From: Erysipelotrichaceae bacterium
GTDB taxonomy: Bacteria; Bacillota_I; Bacilli_A; Erysipelotrichales; Erysipelotrichaceae
Assembly: GCA_017418585.1 (NCBI GenBank)
Contig: JAFONG010000229.1
Span: 1 to 23,671, forward strand
Reading direction: 5' to 3'
Length of the DNA stretch: 23,671 bases
Below the pieces are notes generated by a model. That model made no database searches, was not told the origin of the DNA, and was given only the letters and a program-made list of their open reading frames with translations. Position numbers and translations under genes: made by a program. Shown piece by piece: positions 1 through 6,215 of the stretch (position 1 is its first letter; every line of letters begins with the position of its first letter).

Positions 1-124
1 ACACCGTCAGCTGACCGATTTCTTTGTCCGTATCGGCGTATCTCCGGAAACGGCGGAAGAAGACGCCTGCCGCATCGAACACGTCATTTCGGACGAGACA
101 TTCGAGGCTATCAAGAAACTGTAA
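1..124 (+). CDS. DtxR/MntR-family metal-dependent transcriptional repressor, C-terminal fragment
   Basis: Only the last 40 codons are present; the gene begins before the window and ends with TAA at 122-124. The visible peptide starts HRQLTDFFVRIGVS and contains EEDACRIEHVIS, then DETFEAIKKL. The E..ACR.EH.IS pattern is the metal-binding and dimerisation helix typical of DtxR/MntR regulators, where Glu, Cys or Met, Glu and His bind manganese or iron. The protein stops right after this domain, so there is no C-terminal FeoA/SH3-like domain, which fits the short MntR-like form better than full-length DtxR. Such proteins repress metal-uptake genes when the metal is plentiful. The insertion sequence begins about 16 bp after the stop and no terminator remains in between. 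The family call is firm for a fragment; the metal cannot be told. Confidence 0.8.
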   Translation, partial: HRQLTDFFVRIGVSPETAEEDACRIEHVISDETFEAIKKL

Positions 125-141
125 AAGAAAAACCGTATCTT

Positions 142-165
142 GACAGTGGACCCCGTATAGTTCAC
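142..165 (+). repeat. Left terminal inverted repeat of the IS3-family element
   Basis: Begins GACAGTGGACCCC and ends GTTCAC; 20 of 24 positions match the reverse complement of 1342-1365, with the mismatches in the five bases between the two blocks. A further block AAAAAGCC, at 172-179 on the left, recurs at the same distance inside the right end. Confidence 0.85.
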
Positions 166-190
166 TTGATTAAAAAGCCGGCTTTGTATG

Positions 191-214
191 AAACTACCTT
201 TAAGGAGGTAGTTT
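191..214 (+). promoter_or_regulatory. Hairpin sequestering the orfA ribosome-binding site
   Basis: AAACTACCT (191-199) pairs perfectly with AGGTAGTTT (206-214) around a six-base loop. The SD sequence AAGGAGG (202-208) lies partly in the loop and partly in the 3' arm, and the orfA ATG follows at 219. In a transcript reading in from outside, the SD would be buried. Insertion sequences are known to use this device to avoid translation from host promoters; here it is an inference from the fold. Confidence 0.6.
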
Positions 215-218
215 TCTT

Positions 219-506
219 ATGGCTAAGAAAGGACAGCGGTTCAATAAGTATCCCGAAGAGTTCAAGGCAGCTCTCAGGCAGGCGTATCTTAACGGAGAGG
301 AAACGTGCAATTCCATAGCCCGCAAATACAGCGTGCCCCTCAATACGGCTCATACATGGACCCAGAAGTGGAATCATCCGGAAAAGTACGGCCCGAAAGG
401 CCTGAAGAAAGGCAGACAGAAGGACTCCGAGATCGACTGGAAAGAGAGGTACGAGATCCTAAAAAAATACCGGGCCTTCCTCAAGGCACAACAAGAGAGA
501 AAGTGA
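219..506 (+). CDS. IS3-family transposase OrfA (DNA-binding subunit)
   Basis: A 95-residue basic protein. Residues 10-55 form a helix-turn-helix (YPEEFKAALRQAYLNGEE, then SIARKYSVPLNTAHTWTQKW) that in this family recognises the terminal repeats. The tail (about 70-95) is charged and helical with leucines, fitting the usual OrfA oligomerisation zipper. The start at 219 is set by a good AAGGAGG site 10 bases upstream. orfA overlaps the orfB frame, which is open in the -1 register from about 305. OrfA alone usually acts as a regulator, while the OrfAB fusion is the transposase. An A7 run at 461-467 is a possible slippage site. Nothing in orfA looks broken. Confidence 0.88.
   Translation: MAKKGQRFNKYPEEFKAALRQAYLNGEETCNSIARKYSVPLNTAHTWTQKWNHPEKYGPKGLKKGRQKDSEIDWKERYEILKKYRAFLKAQQERK
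461..467 (+). promoter_or_regulatory. Candidate -1 ribosomal slippage heptamer between orfA and orfB
   Basis: Seven A residues, read A AAA AAA in the orfA frame, form a classic -1 slippery heptamer, and orfB is in the -1 frame across it. A shift here would give Ile-Leu-Lys-Lys-Ile-Pro. The site is 37 bases before the orfA stop, earlier than in many IS3 elements, and shifting here would replace a good OrfA leucine-rich helix with unrelated residues. A GTG at 503-505 overlapping the orfA TGA (GTGA) is an alternative route by reinitiation. Confidence 0.45.
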
Positions 507-1306
507 CGTTCATCAATCTGTACAGGAATGAATACAGACTTTCCAGCATGTGCGAAGTCCTGAACATCTCCAGAAGGACCTACTATAAATACAGGAACAG
601 CGAAGACAGGGATTATTACGACTACCTGATGATCAGGGAGATCTTCGAAGGCTCGAAGCGCACATACGGCTCTCGCAGGATTGTGGAAGGCCTCAAAGAG
701 AAATACGGCGTGATATTCAACCGGAAGAAAGTCCAGAGAATAATGAAAAAGTATTATCTGAAACCGGGATACTACAGGGAACCGAAGGATAAAGCGACCG
801 GAAAAAGGATAGAAAAGAACGTGAGGCCGAATCTGCTCAGGAGAGACTTTGCGGCTGACCGGCCTGATCAGAAATGGTGCACGGACATCACCTATCTGGT
901 ATACGGCAGGCAGAGAGCCTACCTGTCCTCGATCATCGACCTGTACGACATGAGGATCGTGGCCTACGTCATATCGAGGCTCATGAACAACAGACTGGTC
1001 ATGGATACGCTCAACCAGGCTCTGGCCAAAAGAAAGGACGCATACGGCTGCATCCTGCATTCAGATCAGGGTTTCCAGTATACGTCCAACGAGTATAAAA
1101 CCGTCTGTTCGGACAAGGGAATCATAATCTCCATGTCCCCCAAAGGGTCGCCAGTCGACAACTCGCCAATTGAAAGCTGGCATTCCCTTCTCAAGAAAGA
1201 AGTTTTATACAACAACACTATAACATCTTTATCACAGTATATAACCCTGGTGGAAGACTGGATCGAATTCTACAATACCGAGAGAATAAGAATAAAAAAG
1301 AAGTGA
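503..1306 (+). CDS. IS3-family transposase OrfB (DDE integrase-type catalytic subunit)
   Basis: The frame is open from about 305, but recognisable OrfB sequence begins near 503 (KVTFINLYRNEYRLSSMCEVL). An HTH_21-like N-terminal part (SRRTYYKYR, then YGSRRIVEGL) leads to the rve integrase core. The catalytic acidic residues are visible as Asp in WCTDITYL, Asp in HSDQGFQYTS and Glu in VDNSPIESWHSLLKKE. About 267 residues are usable, somewhat short for the family: the chain stops at FYNTERIRIKKK, where relatives usually continue with a short KLKGLSPVEYR-like tail. The stop codon lies in the 5' arm of a strong hairpin. Synthesis may need a -1 shift at 461-467 or restart at GTG 503. The core is intact, so activity is possible. 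Confidence 0.87.
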   Translation: MTFINLYRNEYRLSSMCEVLNISRRTYYKYRNSEDRDYYDYLMIREIFEGSKRTYGSRRIVEGLKEKYGVIFNRKKVQRIMKKYYLKPGYYREPKDKATGKRIEKNVRPNLLRRDFAADRPDQKWCTDITYLVYGRQRAYLSSIIDLYDMRIVAYVISRLMNNRLVMDTLNQALAKRKDAYGCILHSDQGFQYTSNEYKTVCSDKGIIISMSPKGSPVDNSPIESWHSLLKKEVLYNNTITSLSQYITLVEDWIEFYNTERIRIKKK

Positions 1307-1323
1307 TCTGGCAATCACTTCTT
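1298..1323 (+). terminator. Stem-loop over the orfB stop codon, possible terminator
   Basis: AAGAAGTGAT (1298-1307) pairs perfectly with ATCACTTCTT (1314-1323) around a six-base loop. The orfB stop TGA (1304-1306) is inside the 5' arm. A short T run follows at 1331-1335, interrupted by CAAAGGC, so intrinsic termination would be weak. It may instead protect the transposase mRNA end or block transcription entering from the nadD side. Confidence 0.45.
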
Positions 1324-1341
1324 CAAAGGCTTTTTCGGACT

Positions 1342-1365
1342 GTGAACATTTTGGGGTCCACTGTC
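1342..1365 (-). repeat. Right terminal inverted repeat of the IS3-family element
   Basis: Read on the minus strand this begins GACAGTGGACCCC and ends GTTCAC, matching the left repeat at 20 of 24 positions. Its outermost base or bases form part of the nadD stop codon (1365-1367). Confidence 0.85.
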
Positions 1366-1919
1366 TACTGTATGGCTTTCCTATAATATTTAAATACTCT
1401 CTGATCGATCTGATCTTTTAGCAGATCATAATCATCGATATGATTCCGGATATAGGTGCTGGATATCTCTATCTCATCCAGGTCCGATACCACAGTATAG
1501 TTCTTCTTGCCGAGCTTCTCCATATATGAGCAGACATCGATCCCGTCTCTTTTCAGAATGATGAAATCGTATTTCAAGAGTTCCTGATATCTCTTCCAGC
1601 GGTCAAAAGTCGCAGCCATATCGGCACCGATAATCAACGAAAGCGTATCGTTTGGGTATCTCTTTTTCAGTTTTCTCATCAGCTGATAGGTATAAGGCAA
1701 TTCATTGTATTCTTCTTCGATGACAATATTCTCGTTTCTGAAGTACTTCAGCATTCTTATCCTGTCCTTCACCGGCAGCAGATCCTGTTTCTGCCAGTAA
1801 TTGCCGGTCGCAACGACGAGCACCCTATCGACGTAATGCTTACGCAGAAGATGCCTGACGATCTTGATGTGTCCTTTGTGAACGGGATTAAAACTTCCAG
1901 GATAGATTCCTATGCGCAT
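1365..1919 (-). CDS. nadD: Nicotinate-nucleotide adenylyltransferase NadD
   Basis: Catalyses NaMN + ATP to nicotinate adenine dinucleotide, the second step of NAD salvage from nicotinate, in the cytoplasm. The 184-residue chain has the nucleotidyltransferase motif GSFNPVHKGH (8-17), LIIGADM (95-101) and ISSTYIRN (152-159, the SSTxIR motif). Its ATG at 1919 overlaps the nadE stop by 10 bases, so translation is probably coupled. The C-terminus ends VFKYYRKAIQ, where homologues usually have a few more residues ending in a Gly-Leu-Tyr-like tail. The TAG stop is formed at the boundary with the insertion sequence, so the native last residues and any genes once downstream were cut off or displaced. 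All catalytic motifs are intact and function is expected. Confidence 0.93.
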   Translation of the reverse strand: MRIGIYPGSFNPVHKGHIKIVRHLLRKHYVDRVLVVATGNYWQKQDLLPVKDRIRMLKYFRNENIVIEEEYNELPYTYQLMRKLKKRYPNDTLSLIIGADMAATFDRWKRYQELLKYDFIILKRDGIDVCSYMEKLGKKNYTVVSDLDEIEISSTYIRNHIDDYDLLKDQIDQRVFKYYRKAIQ

Positions 1920-2674
1920 CTTCTGTATACCGGAATATGGAACTTGTGCGCTGCACCTGCATGGAGTTTCTCGATTCTCTCTCTGGCCTTATCTTCGACA
2001 TTCTCACCGTTCATGTATGCGGCAATCTCGCTGTATTTTACTCCCAGCTTGTCTTCGTCGGTCATGCTGCTCAGATCGTCATTCGGGGTCTTGTACAGCA
2101 CTTTTTCAGGTACTTCCAGATATTCGCCGATCCTGATGACTTCTTCGACATTGAAATCATTCAGTACGCCGATATCGTAAGTCGAATCGCCGCCTTTGGT
2201 GAAATAACCGACAAAGAGTTCCGATTTATTGCTTGTACCGGCAACCAGATAAGTTCCGCCTTTCAATGCCGAATAATAGGCGGCGACATAGTAATTCGTA
2301 GCCATCCTTAGACGCGGTTTCAGGTTAATGTCGCTGTTTTTCAGATTTGCAGGATCTACAGATCCGATCTTGCTGAAGTCTTCCTTAAACGCATCAAAAG
2401 CGGCCGTAAGATCAACGTTGATCAGTTCAAATCCGTACTTTTCCGCAACCAGTTTCGCATCGTCCCTGCAGCTGTCGGGCGTATGGCAGGGCATCGTCAC
2501 ACCGACTACGTTTTCCTTGCCCAGGGCTTTGCTGAACAGTGCCGCAACTACGCCGGAGTCCTTGCCTCCGGAGATTCCTATTACGACACCCTTCAGATGA
2601 TTCTTTTCGTAATAATCGCGGATGAATTCTACGATTCCTTCTACTTCCTTCTTTACATCAAACACGTTTTTCAC
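1910..2674 (-). CDS. nadE: NH3-dependent NAD+ synthetase NadE
   Basis: Amidates nicotinate adenine dinucleotide to NAD using ATP and ammonia, the last step of the pathway. The 254-residue protein has the N-type ATP pyrophosphatase loop ISGGKDSG (34-41), the segment YLVAGTSNKSELFVGYFTKGGD for deamido-NAD binding, and a C-terminal HKFHIPVYRR. There is no N-terminal nitrilase (glutaminase) domain, so it is the short ammonia-using form. The start is GTG at 2674, overlapping pncB by 17 bases, with AGAGG just upstream; a second GTG at 2665 is possible and would remove three residues. It lies between pncB and nadD in one transcript. Confidence 0.94.
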   Translation of the reverse strand: MKNVFDVKKEVEGIVEFIRDYYEKNHLKGVVIGISGGKDSGVVAALFSKALGKENVVGVTMPCHTPDSCRDDAKLVAEKYGFELINVDLTAAFDAFKEDFSKIGSVDPANLKNSDINLKPRLRMATNYYVAAYYSALKGGTYLVAGTSNKSELFVGYFTKGGDSTYDIGVLNDFNVEEVIRIGEYLEVPEKVLYKTPNDDLSSMTDEDKLGVKYSEIAAYMNGENVEDKARERIEKLHAGAAHKFHIPVYRRCA

Positions 2675-4106
2675 CTGCCTCTTTGATCATCTTCTTCTTT
2701 AATTCTATATACTTCTCGCTGCCATCCACATAGTATTCATGCGGGTTCAGGATTCTACGCACTTCCGGATAAAGCCTGTCAACCTGCTGCTGACAGTAGC
2801 TGATCCTGTCTTTCAGATCAGGCTGTTCATAGACGTATTTCCCTTCCAGGAATATCGTTTTCTGCAAAGGCTTCAGTTCATAGTTTCTGATCACCGTTGA
2901 CTTGTCAAAACGGGAGAGCGACGTAATCAGCATCTCGTCTTCAGGGAGTATCTCATCTCTTTCGCAGACGATGTCCGCAATCGCGTAGCCGTTTTCTTTA
3001 TCGAAGGCACGGTACAGACATTTAAATCCCGGATTTACGATCTTGATGATATCGTTGCTGAGCTTGATCTTAGGAATGACTTTGCCGTTGTCAATCACAG
3101 CTACTTCCTTATAGACGCAGCCCATCCTGCCTTCCGGTTTCGAGATGTTGTCTCCAACCCCAAGAGAATTGAATTTCGCATCCTGAATGCGTAAAGAGGT
3201 AATGACTTCCGCTGTCAGGGAGTTTGACAGGCAAATCGTAGCCATCTCAAATCCAGCCTGATCCAGCATTTTTCTTGACTCCTTGGACAGATAAGCAAGG
3301 TCTCCGGAATCGATACGGATGCCGATATGATCCAGAGGCATGCCGTGATCTCTCATGTATTCGAATACTTTAATCGCATTCGGTACGCCGGAACGCAAGG
3401 TATCATAGGTATCTACCAGAAGCAGACAGTTGTTCGGATATCGCAAGGCAAAGGCAAGAAAAGCCTCGTACTCGCTTTCAAACGTTTCAACGAAACTGTG
3501 GGCCATCGTTCCCAAGGCTTTCATTCCGCACATCTTTGCCGCCTGGACATTGGATGTACCATGACATCCAGCCATCAAAGCGTAGACTGAAGCGTCGATC
3601 GCAGCCTCCAGGCCATCCGCTCTTCTCGCTCCGAATTCCATTACTCTGACATTTTCAGGTGTCGCATCCAGAATTCTTCTGGCTCCCGTGGCATGTTCCA
3701 TGGAACCGTTAATCATCGCCAGCAGAGCAGTTTCGACTATCTGCGCTTCCAGAATCGGTGCTTCTACAGTAATAAGAGGCTCATTCGGAAAAACCGGAGT
3801 ACCGTCAGGTATTGCATAAAGGTTTCCGGTAAAATGAAAATCAGACAGGTATTCAATGAATTCCTTGCTTAAGCCGAGACTTTCCAGATACTTCAGATCA
3901 TCATCTGTAAAACTGATGTTCTTAATATAATCGATAACCTTATCCAGCCCTGCCATTACGGCATAGCCGCCGTTATTTGGAATTACTCTGAAGAACACAT
4001 CGAATACCGCTTTTAGATCCTTCTTGCCGTTTAGTAGATAGGCATCGGCCATCATAAACTCGTAAGCGTCAGAAAGTAAAGAATAGTTTCTTGGATTTCT
4101 CATCAT
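2658..4106 (-). CDS. pncB: Nicotinate phosphoribosyltransferase PncB
   Basis: Converts nicotinate and PRPP to nicotinate mononucleotide, usually with ATP hydrolysis, and is the entry step of the Preiss-Handler route. The roughly 482-residue chain shows YSLLSDAYEFMM near the N-terminus, EFGARRADG (about 157-165), the GTMAHSFVE segment with the active-site histidine (about 199-207), and IRIDSGDLAYLS in the PRPP-binding half. The length is typical of the Gram-positive form. An upstream GTG (4112) is in frame but lies inside the SD sequence AAGAGGTGG, so I place the start at ATG 4106 (ATG 4103 is equally possible). It is first in the pncB-nadE-nadD operon. Confidence 0.94.
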   Translation of the reverse strand: MMRNPRNYSLLSDAYEFMMADAYLLNGKKDLKAVFDVFFRVIPNNGGYAVMAGLDKVIDYIKNISFTDDDLKYLESLGLSKEFIEYLSDFHFTGNLYAIPDGTPVFPNEPLITVEAPILEAQIVETALLAMINGSMEHATGARRILDATPENVRVMEFGARRADGLEAAIDASVYALMAGCHGTSNVQAAKMCGMKALGTMAHSFVETFESEYEAFLAFALRYPNNCLLLVDTYDTLRSGVPNAIKVFEYMRDHGMPLDHIGIRIDSGDLAYLSKESRKMLDQAGFEMATICLSNSLTAEVITSLRIQDAKFNSLGVGDNISKPEGRMGCVYKEVAVIDNGKVIPKIKLSNDIIKIVNPGFKCLYRAFDKENGYAIADIVCERDEILPEDEMLITSLSRFDKSTVIRNYELKPLQKTIFLEGKYVYEQPDLKDRISYCQQQVDRLYPEVRRILNPHEYYVDGSEKYIELKKKMIKEAGEKRV

Positions 4107-4121
4107 AACCACCTCTTACTA

Positions 4122-4130
4122 ATCATAACA
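4122..4130 (-). promoter_or_regulatory. Putative extended -10 promoter of the pncB-nadE-nadD operon
   Basis: On the minus strand TGTTATGAT forms an extended -10 (TGnTATnAT) between the opp terminator and the pncB SD. No good -35 is visible 16-18 bases upstream. The leader would be about 10 bases, with AGAGGTGG near its 5' end. I see no recognisable NiaR-like operator. Confidence 0.4.
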
Positions 4131-4150
4131 TTTATATACCTTTTGCATAT

Positions 4151-4175
4151 AAATAAAAGGCTGCATATGCAGCCT
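4151..4175 (-). terminator. Terminator of the oppABCDF operon
   Basis: AGGCTGCATATGCAGCCT (4158-4175) is a perfect 18-bp palindrome. Read on the minus strand it is followed by TTTATTTATATG, and it begins 8 bases after the oppF stop. This fits an intrinsic terminator separating opp from the NAD operon. Confidence 0.75.
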
Positions 4176-4183
4176 GATACTAT

Positions 4184-5152
4184 TTATTCTTCTGTTTCCC
4201 TTTCCATCTGCGAAAGCTTTTCTTCATATTCTTTCATCTCGCGGTCATTCGCAAATACCTGATGTCCCGGACGGATCTCCTGAAGGATCGGCTTTTCACC
4301 GGAAAGGTCGCGTTTAGATTCGTCATATACGACCAGTTCCTTGGCCTTTTCGATCTGCGGGTCAGGCATCGGTACAGCCTGCAGCAGTGAAAGCGTATAT
4401 GGATGCAAAGGATATTTGAACAGGACTTCCGTCGGAGCTACTTCAACGATTCTTCCGTTATGAATAACGGCTATCCGGTCGGCAAAGTATCTGACAACAG
4501 AAAGGTCGTGCGCAATAAACATATAGGTAAGACCGCGCTCTTCCTTGAACTTGTTCATAAGGTTAAGAACCTGAGCACGAATCGAAACGTCCAGTGCGGA
4601 AATCGGCTCGTCGGCGATGATGAACTTCGGTTCCATGATCATCGCTCTGGCGATACCTACTCTCTGACGCTGTCCGCCTGAGAATTCATGAGGATAGCGG
4701 GATTTGTGTTCCGGAAGCAGACCTACCGACTCCAGCGCTTCATCGACTTTTCTTTCTCTGTCTTCTTCATTCTCGTACAGATGGAAGTTGTACAGTCCTT
4801 CAGAAACGCAATAGTCGATCGTAGCGCGTTCGTTCAGGGAAGCCGCAGGATCCTGGAAGATCATCTGAATGTTTCTTACGACATTCTTCTTTTCTTCCTT
4901 GGAGATCTTGCCGTCTATTCTCTTTCCTTCGAACCAGATCTCCCCATCGGAGATCGGATTCAGACGCATGATCGAACGGCCGATGGTCGTTTTGCCTGAA
5001 CCGGATTCACCTACCAGGCCGAATGTTTCTCCCTTGTAGATCTGGAAGTTGGCGTTCTTTACAGCCCGGAAACCTTTGTTTTTCCTGCTGTTATTGAAAG
5101 TTACTTCAAGATGCTTGACGTCAAGCAGTACTTCTCTGTTATCTTTCTCCAT
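4184..5152 (-). CDS. oppF: Oligopeptide ABC transporter ATP-binding protein OppF
   Basis: One of the two cytoplasmic ATPases that drive peptide import through OppB/OppC. The 322-residue chain has Walker A GESGSGKTT (48-56), Q-loop MIFQDPAASLNER, signature SGGQRQR (158-164), Walker B FIIADEP (177-183) with ISALDVS, and the H-loop in FIAHDLSVV. The C-terminal part follows the OppF/DppF pattern (HPYTLSLLQAVPMPDP) but has no cysteine cluster, and ends in an acidic Glu/Lys-rich helix. The ATG at 5152 lies within the end of oppD (14-base overlap) behind a strong AAAGGAGG site. It is the last gene of the operon, followed by a palindromic terminator. Confidence 0.93.
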   Translation of the reverse strand: MEKDNREVLLDVKHLEVTFNNSRKNKGFRAVKNANFQIYKGETFGLVGESGSGKTTIGRSIMRLNPISDGEIWFEGKRIDGKISKEEKKNVVRNIQMIFQDPAASLNERATIDYCVSEGLYNFHLYENEEDRERKVDEALESVGLLPEHKSRYPHEFSGGQRQRVGIARAMIMEPKFIIADEPISALDVSIRAQVLNLMNKFKEERGLTYMFIAHDLSVVRYFADRIAVIHNGRIVEVAPTEVLFKYPLHPYTLSLLQAVPMPDPQIEKAKELVVYDESKRDLSGEKPILQEIRPGHQVFANDREMKEYEEKLSQMERETEE

Positions 5153-6206
5153 AGACGCCTCCTTTCTTAGTCATATCCAGCATTCTCTGATGCAGTGTCT
5201 TGATTACCACAGGGGGTTCGACTTTTGGAGCGCGAGGATCCAGAAGCCAGGTCTTTGCCCAATGGGTATCGCTGACATTGAAAATCGGAGGTTCCTTGAG
5301 GAAATCGATCTTTAAGGAATAGTTGCTGCGAGGAGCAAAAGCGTCTCCCTGTATCTTTTCAAACAGTGAAGGAGGCGTTCCTCTGATCGCAAAGAGTTCT
5401 TCACCCTTTAATCCAAGCTGTGGCAGAGAGCTAAGCAGACCCCAGGTATACGGATGTCTGGAATCGTAGAAGATATCTTCGACCGTGCCGAACTCAATGA
5501 TCTGTCCGCCATACATTACGGCAACATAGTCGGCAACATTTGCAACAACGCCAAGGTCATGCGTAATGTAGATCGTGGTGAAATCGTATTCCTTCGCCAG
5601 ATCTTTGATCAGCTGAATGATTTGCGCCTGAATCGTAACATCCAGAGCGGTAGTAGGTTCATCGCAGATCAGGATCTTCGGGTGGCAGGCCAGCGCGATT
5701 GCGATAACGATACGCTGTCTCATACCGCCGGAATACTGGAAAGGATACTCATCATATCTTCTTTCGGGCTCCTTGATGCCGACTTTATCCATCAGCTCAA
5801 GAGCTTCTTTCTTTGCTTCTTCCTTTGACTTGCCCTGATGCTTCATGATGACTTCGGAAATCTGATAGCCGATCGTACGTACAGGGTTCAAGGATGTCAT
5901 AGGGTCCTGGAAAACGGTGGCGATCTTCTTTCCGCGGATCTCTTCCCAGCCCTTGTCGTCCTTGATCTCCATCAGGTTGCGTCCTTCGAACCAGACTTCG
6001 CCTTGAGTAACTTCGCCGTTGATGTCCAGCATGCCGGTGAAAGTCTTGGTAAAGACGGTCTTTCCGGAACCGGATTCGCCTACGATAGCGACGACTTTAT
6101 GTTCTTCAAAATCCAGAGAGATGTTTCTTATAGCGGTAAGCACTCTGTCTCTGACTTTAAATTTAACTTCCAGGTTTTTTACGGATAATATAGGATTGTT
6201 TACCAT
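5139..6206 (-). CDS. oppD: Oligopeptide ABC transporter ATP-binding protein OppD
   Basis: The second nucleotide-binding subunit of the peptide importer, 355 residues. Walker A is GESGSGKT (43-50), Q-loop TVFQDPMTSLNPVR (about 98-110), signature YSGGMRQR (158-165), Walker B ILICDEP (178-184) and H-loop in YITHDLGVV. The oligopeptide-type C-terminal domain is present (HPYTWGLLSSLPQLG, then RGTPPSLF), but the segment that in most OppD/DppD proteins reads GC.FAPRC.YA...C..EPP is here GDAFAPRSNYSLKIDFLKEPP, so the conserved cysteines are gone. SD AGGAGA stands 6 bases before the ATG at 6206. It lies 9 bases after oppC. Confidence 0.94.
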   Translation of the reverse strand: MVNNPILSVKNLEVKFKVRDRVLTAIRNISLDFEEHKVVAIVGESGSGKTVFTKTFTGMLDINGEVTQGEVWFEGRNLMEIKDDKGWEEIRGKKIATVFQDPMTSLNPVRTIGYQISEVIMKHQGKSKEEAKKEALELMDKVGIKEPERRYDEYPFQYSGGMRQRIVIAIALACHPKILICDEPTTALDVTIQAQIIQLIKDLAKEYDFTTIYITHDLGVVANVADYVAVMYGGQIIEFGTVEDIFYDSRHPYTWGLLSSLPQLGLKGEELFAIRGTPPSLFEKIQGDAFAPRSNYSLKIDFLKEPPIFNVSDTHWAKTWLLDPRAPKVEPPVVIKTLHQRMLDMTKKGGVYGER

Positions 6207-6215
6207 ATCAGTCTC

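Larger units (their letters stand above)
140..1367 (+). mobile_element. IS3-family insertion sequence, apparently complete
   Basis: The element is bounded by imperfect terminal inverted repeats (142-165 and 1342-1365) and carries the two overlapping reading frames typical of IS3: a helix-turn-helix orfA and a DDE integrase-type orfB in the -1 frame. The overall style is IS150-like. The exact ends are uncertain by about 2 bp: both sides share GACAGTGGACCCC, preceded by TT on the left and TA on the right (read inward). I could not find a clean 3-5 bp target duplication with any choice of ends, so the insertion may be old or one flank may have changed. It lies between two convergent genes, the repressor gene ending at 124 and nadD ending at 1365. 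Confidence 0.88.

Noticed and set aside
305..502. The upstream part of the orfB open frame as a true N-terminus from ATG 305
   Set aside because: This part is out-of-frame orfA sequence with no OrfB likeness and no SD; OrfB-like sequence begins near 503.
374..1060. Long minus-strand open frame (228 codons) opposite the transposase
   Set aside because: It is antisense to a well-supported orfB, has no family motif and no SD, and arises from codon bias of the real gene.
130..1375. Target-site duplication around the insertion sequence
   Set aside because: I compared 3-5 bp flanks for several possible ends and none matched, so none is claimed.
4107..4112. GTG at 4112 as the pncB start
   Set aside because: It lies inside the SD sequence AAGAGGTGG; ATG 4106 or 4103 is correctly spaced.
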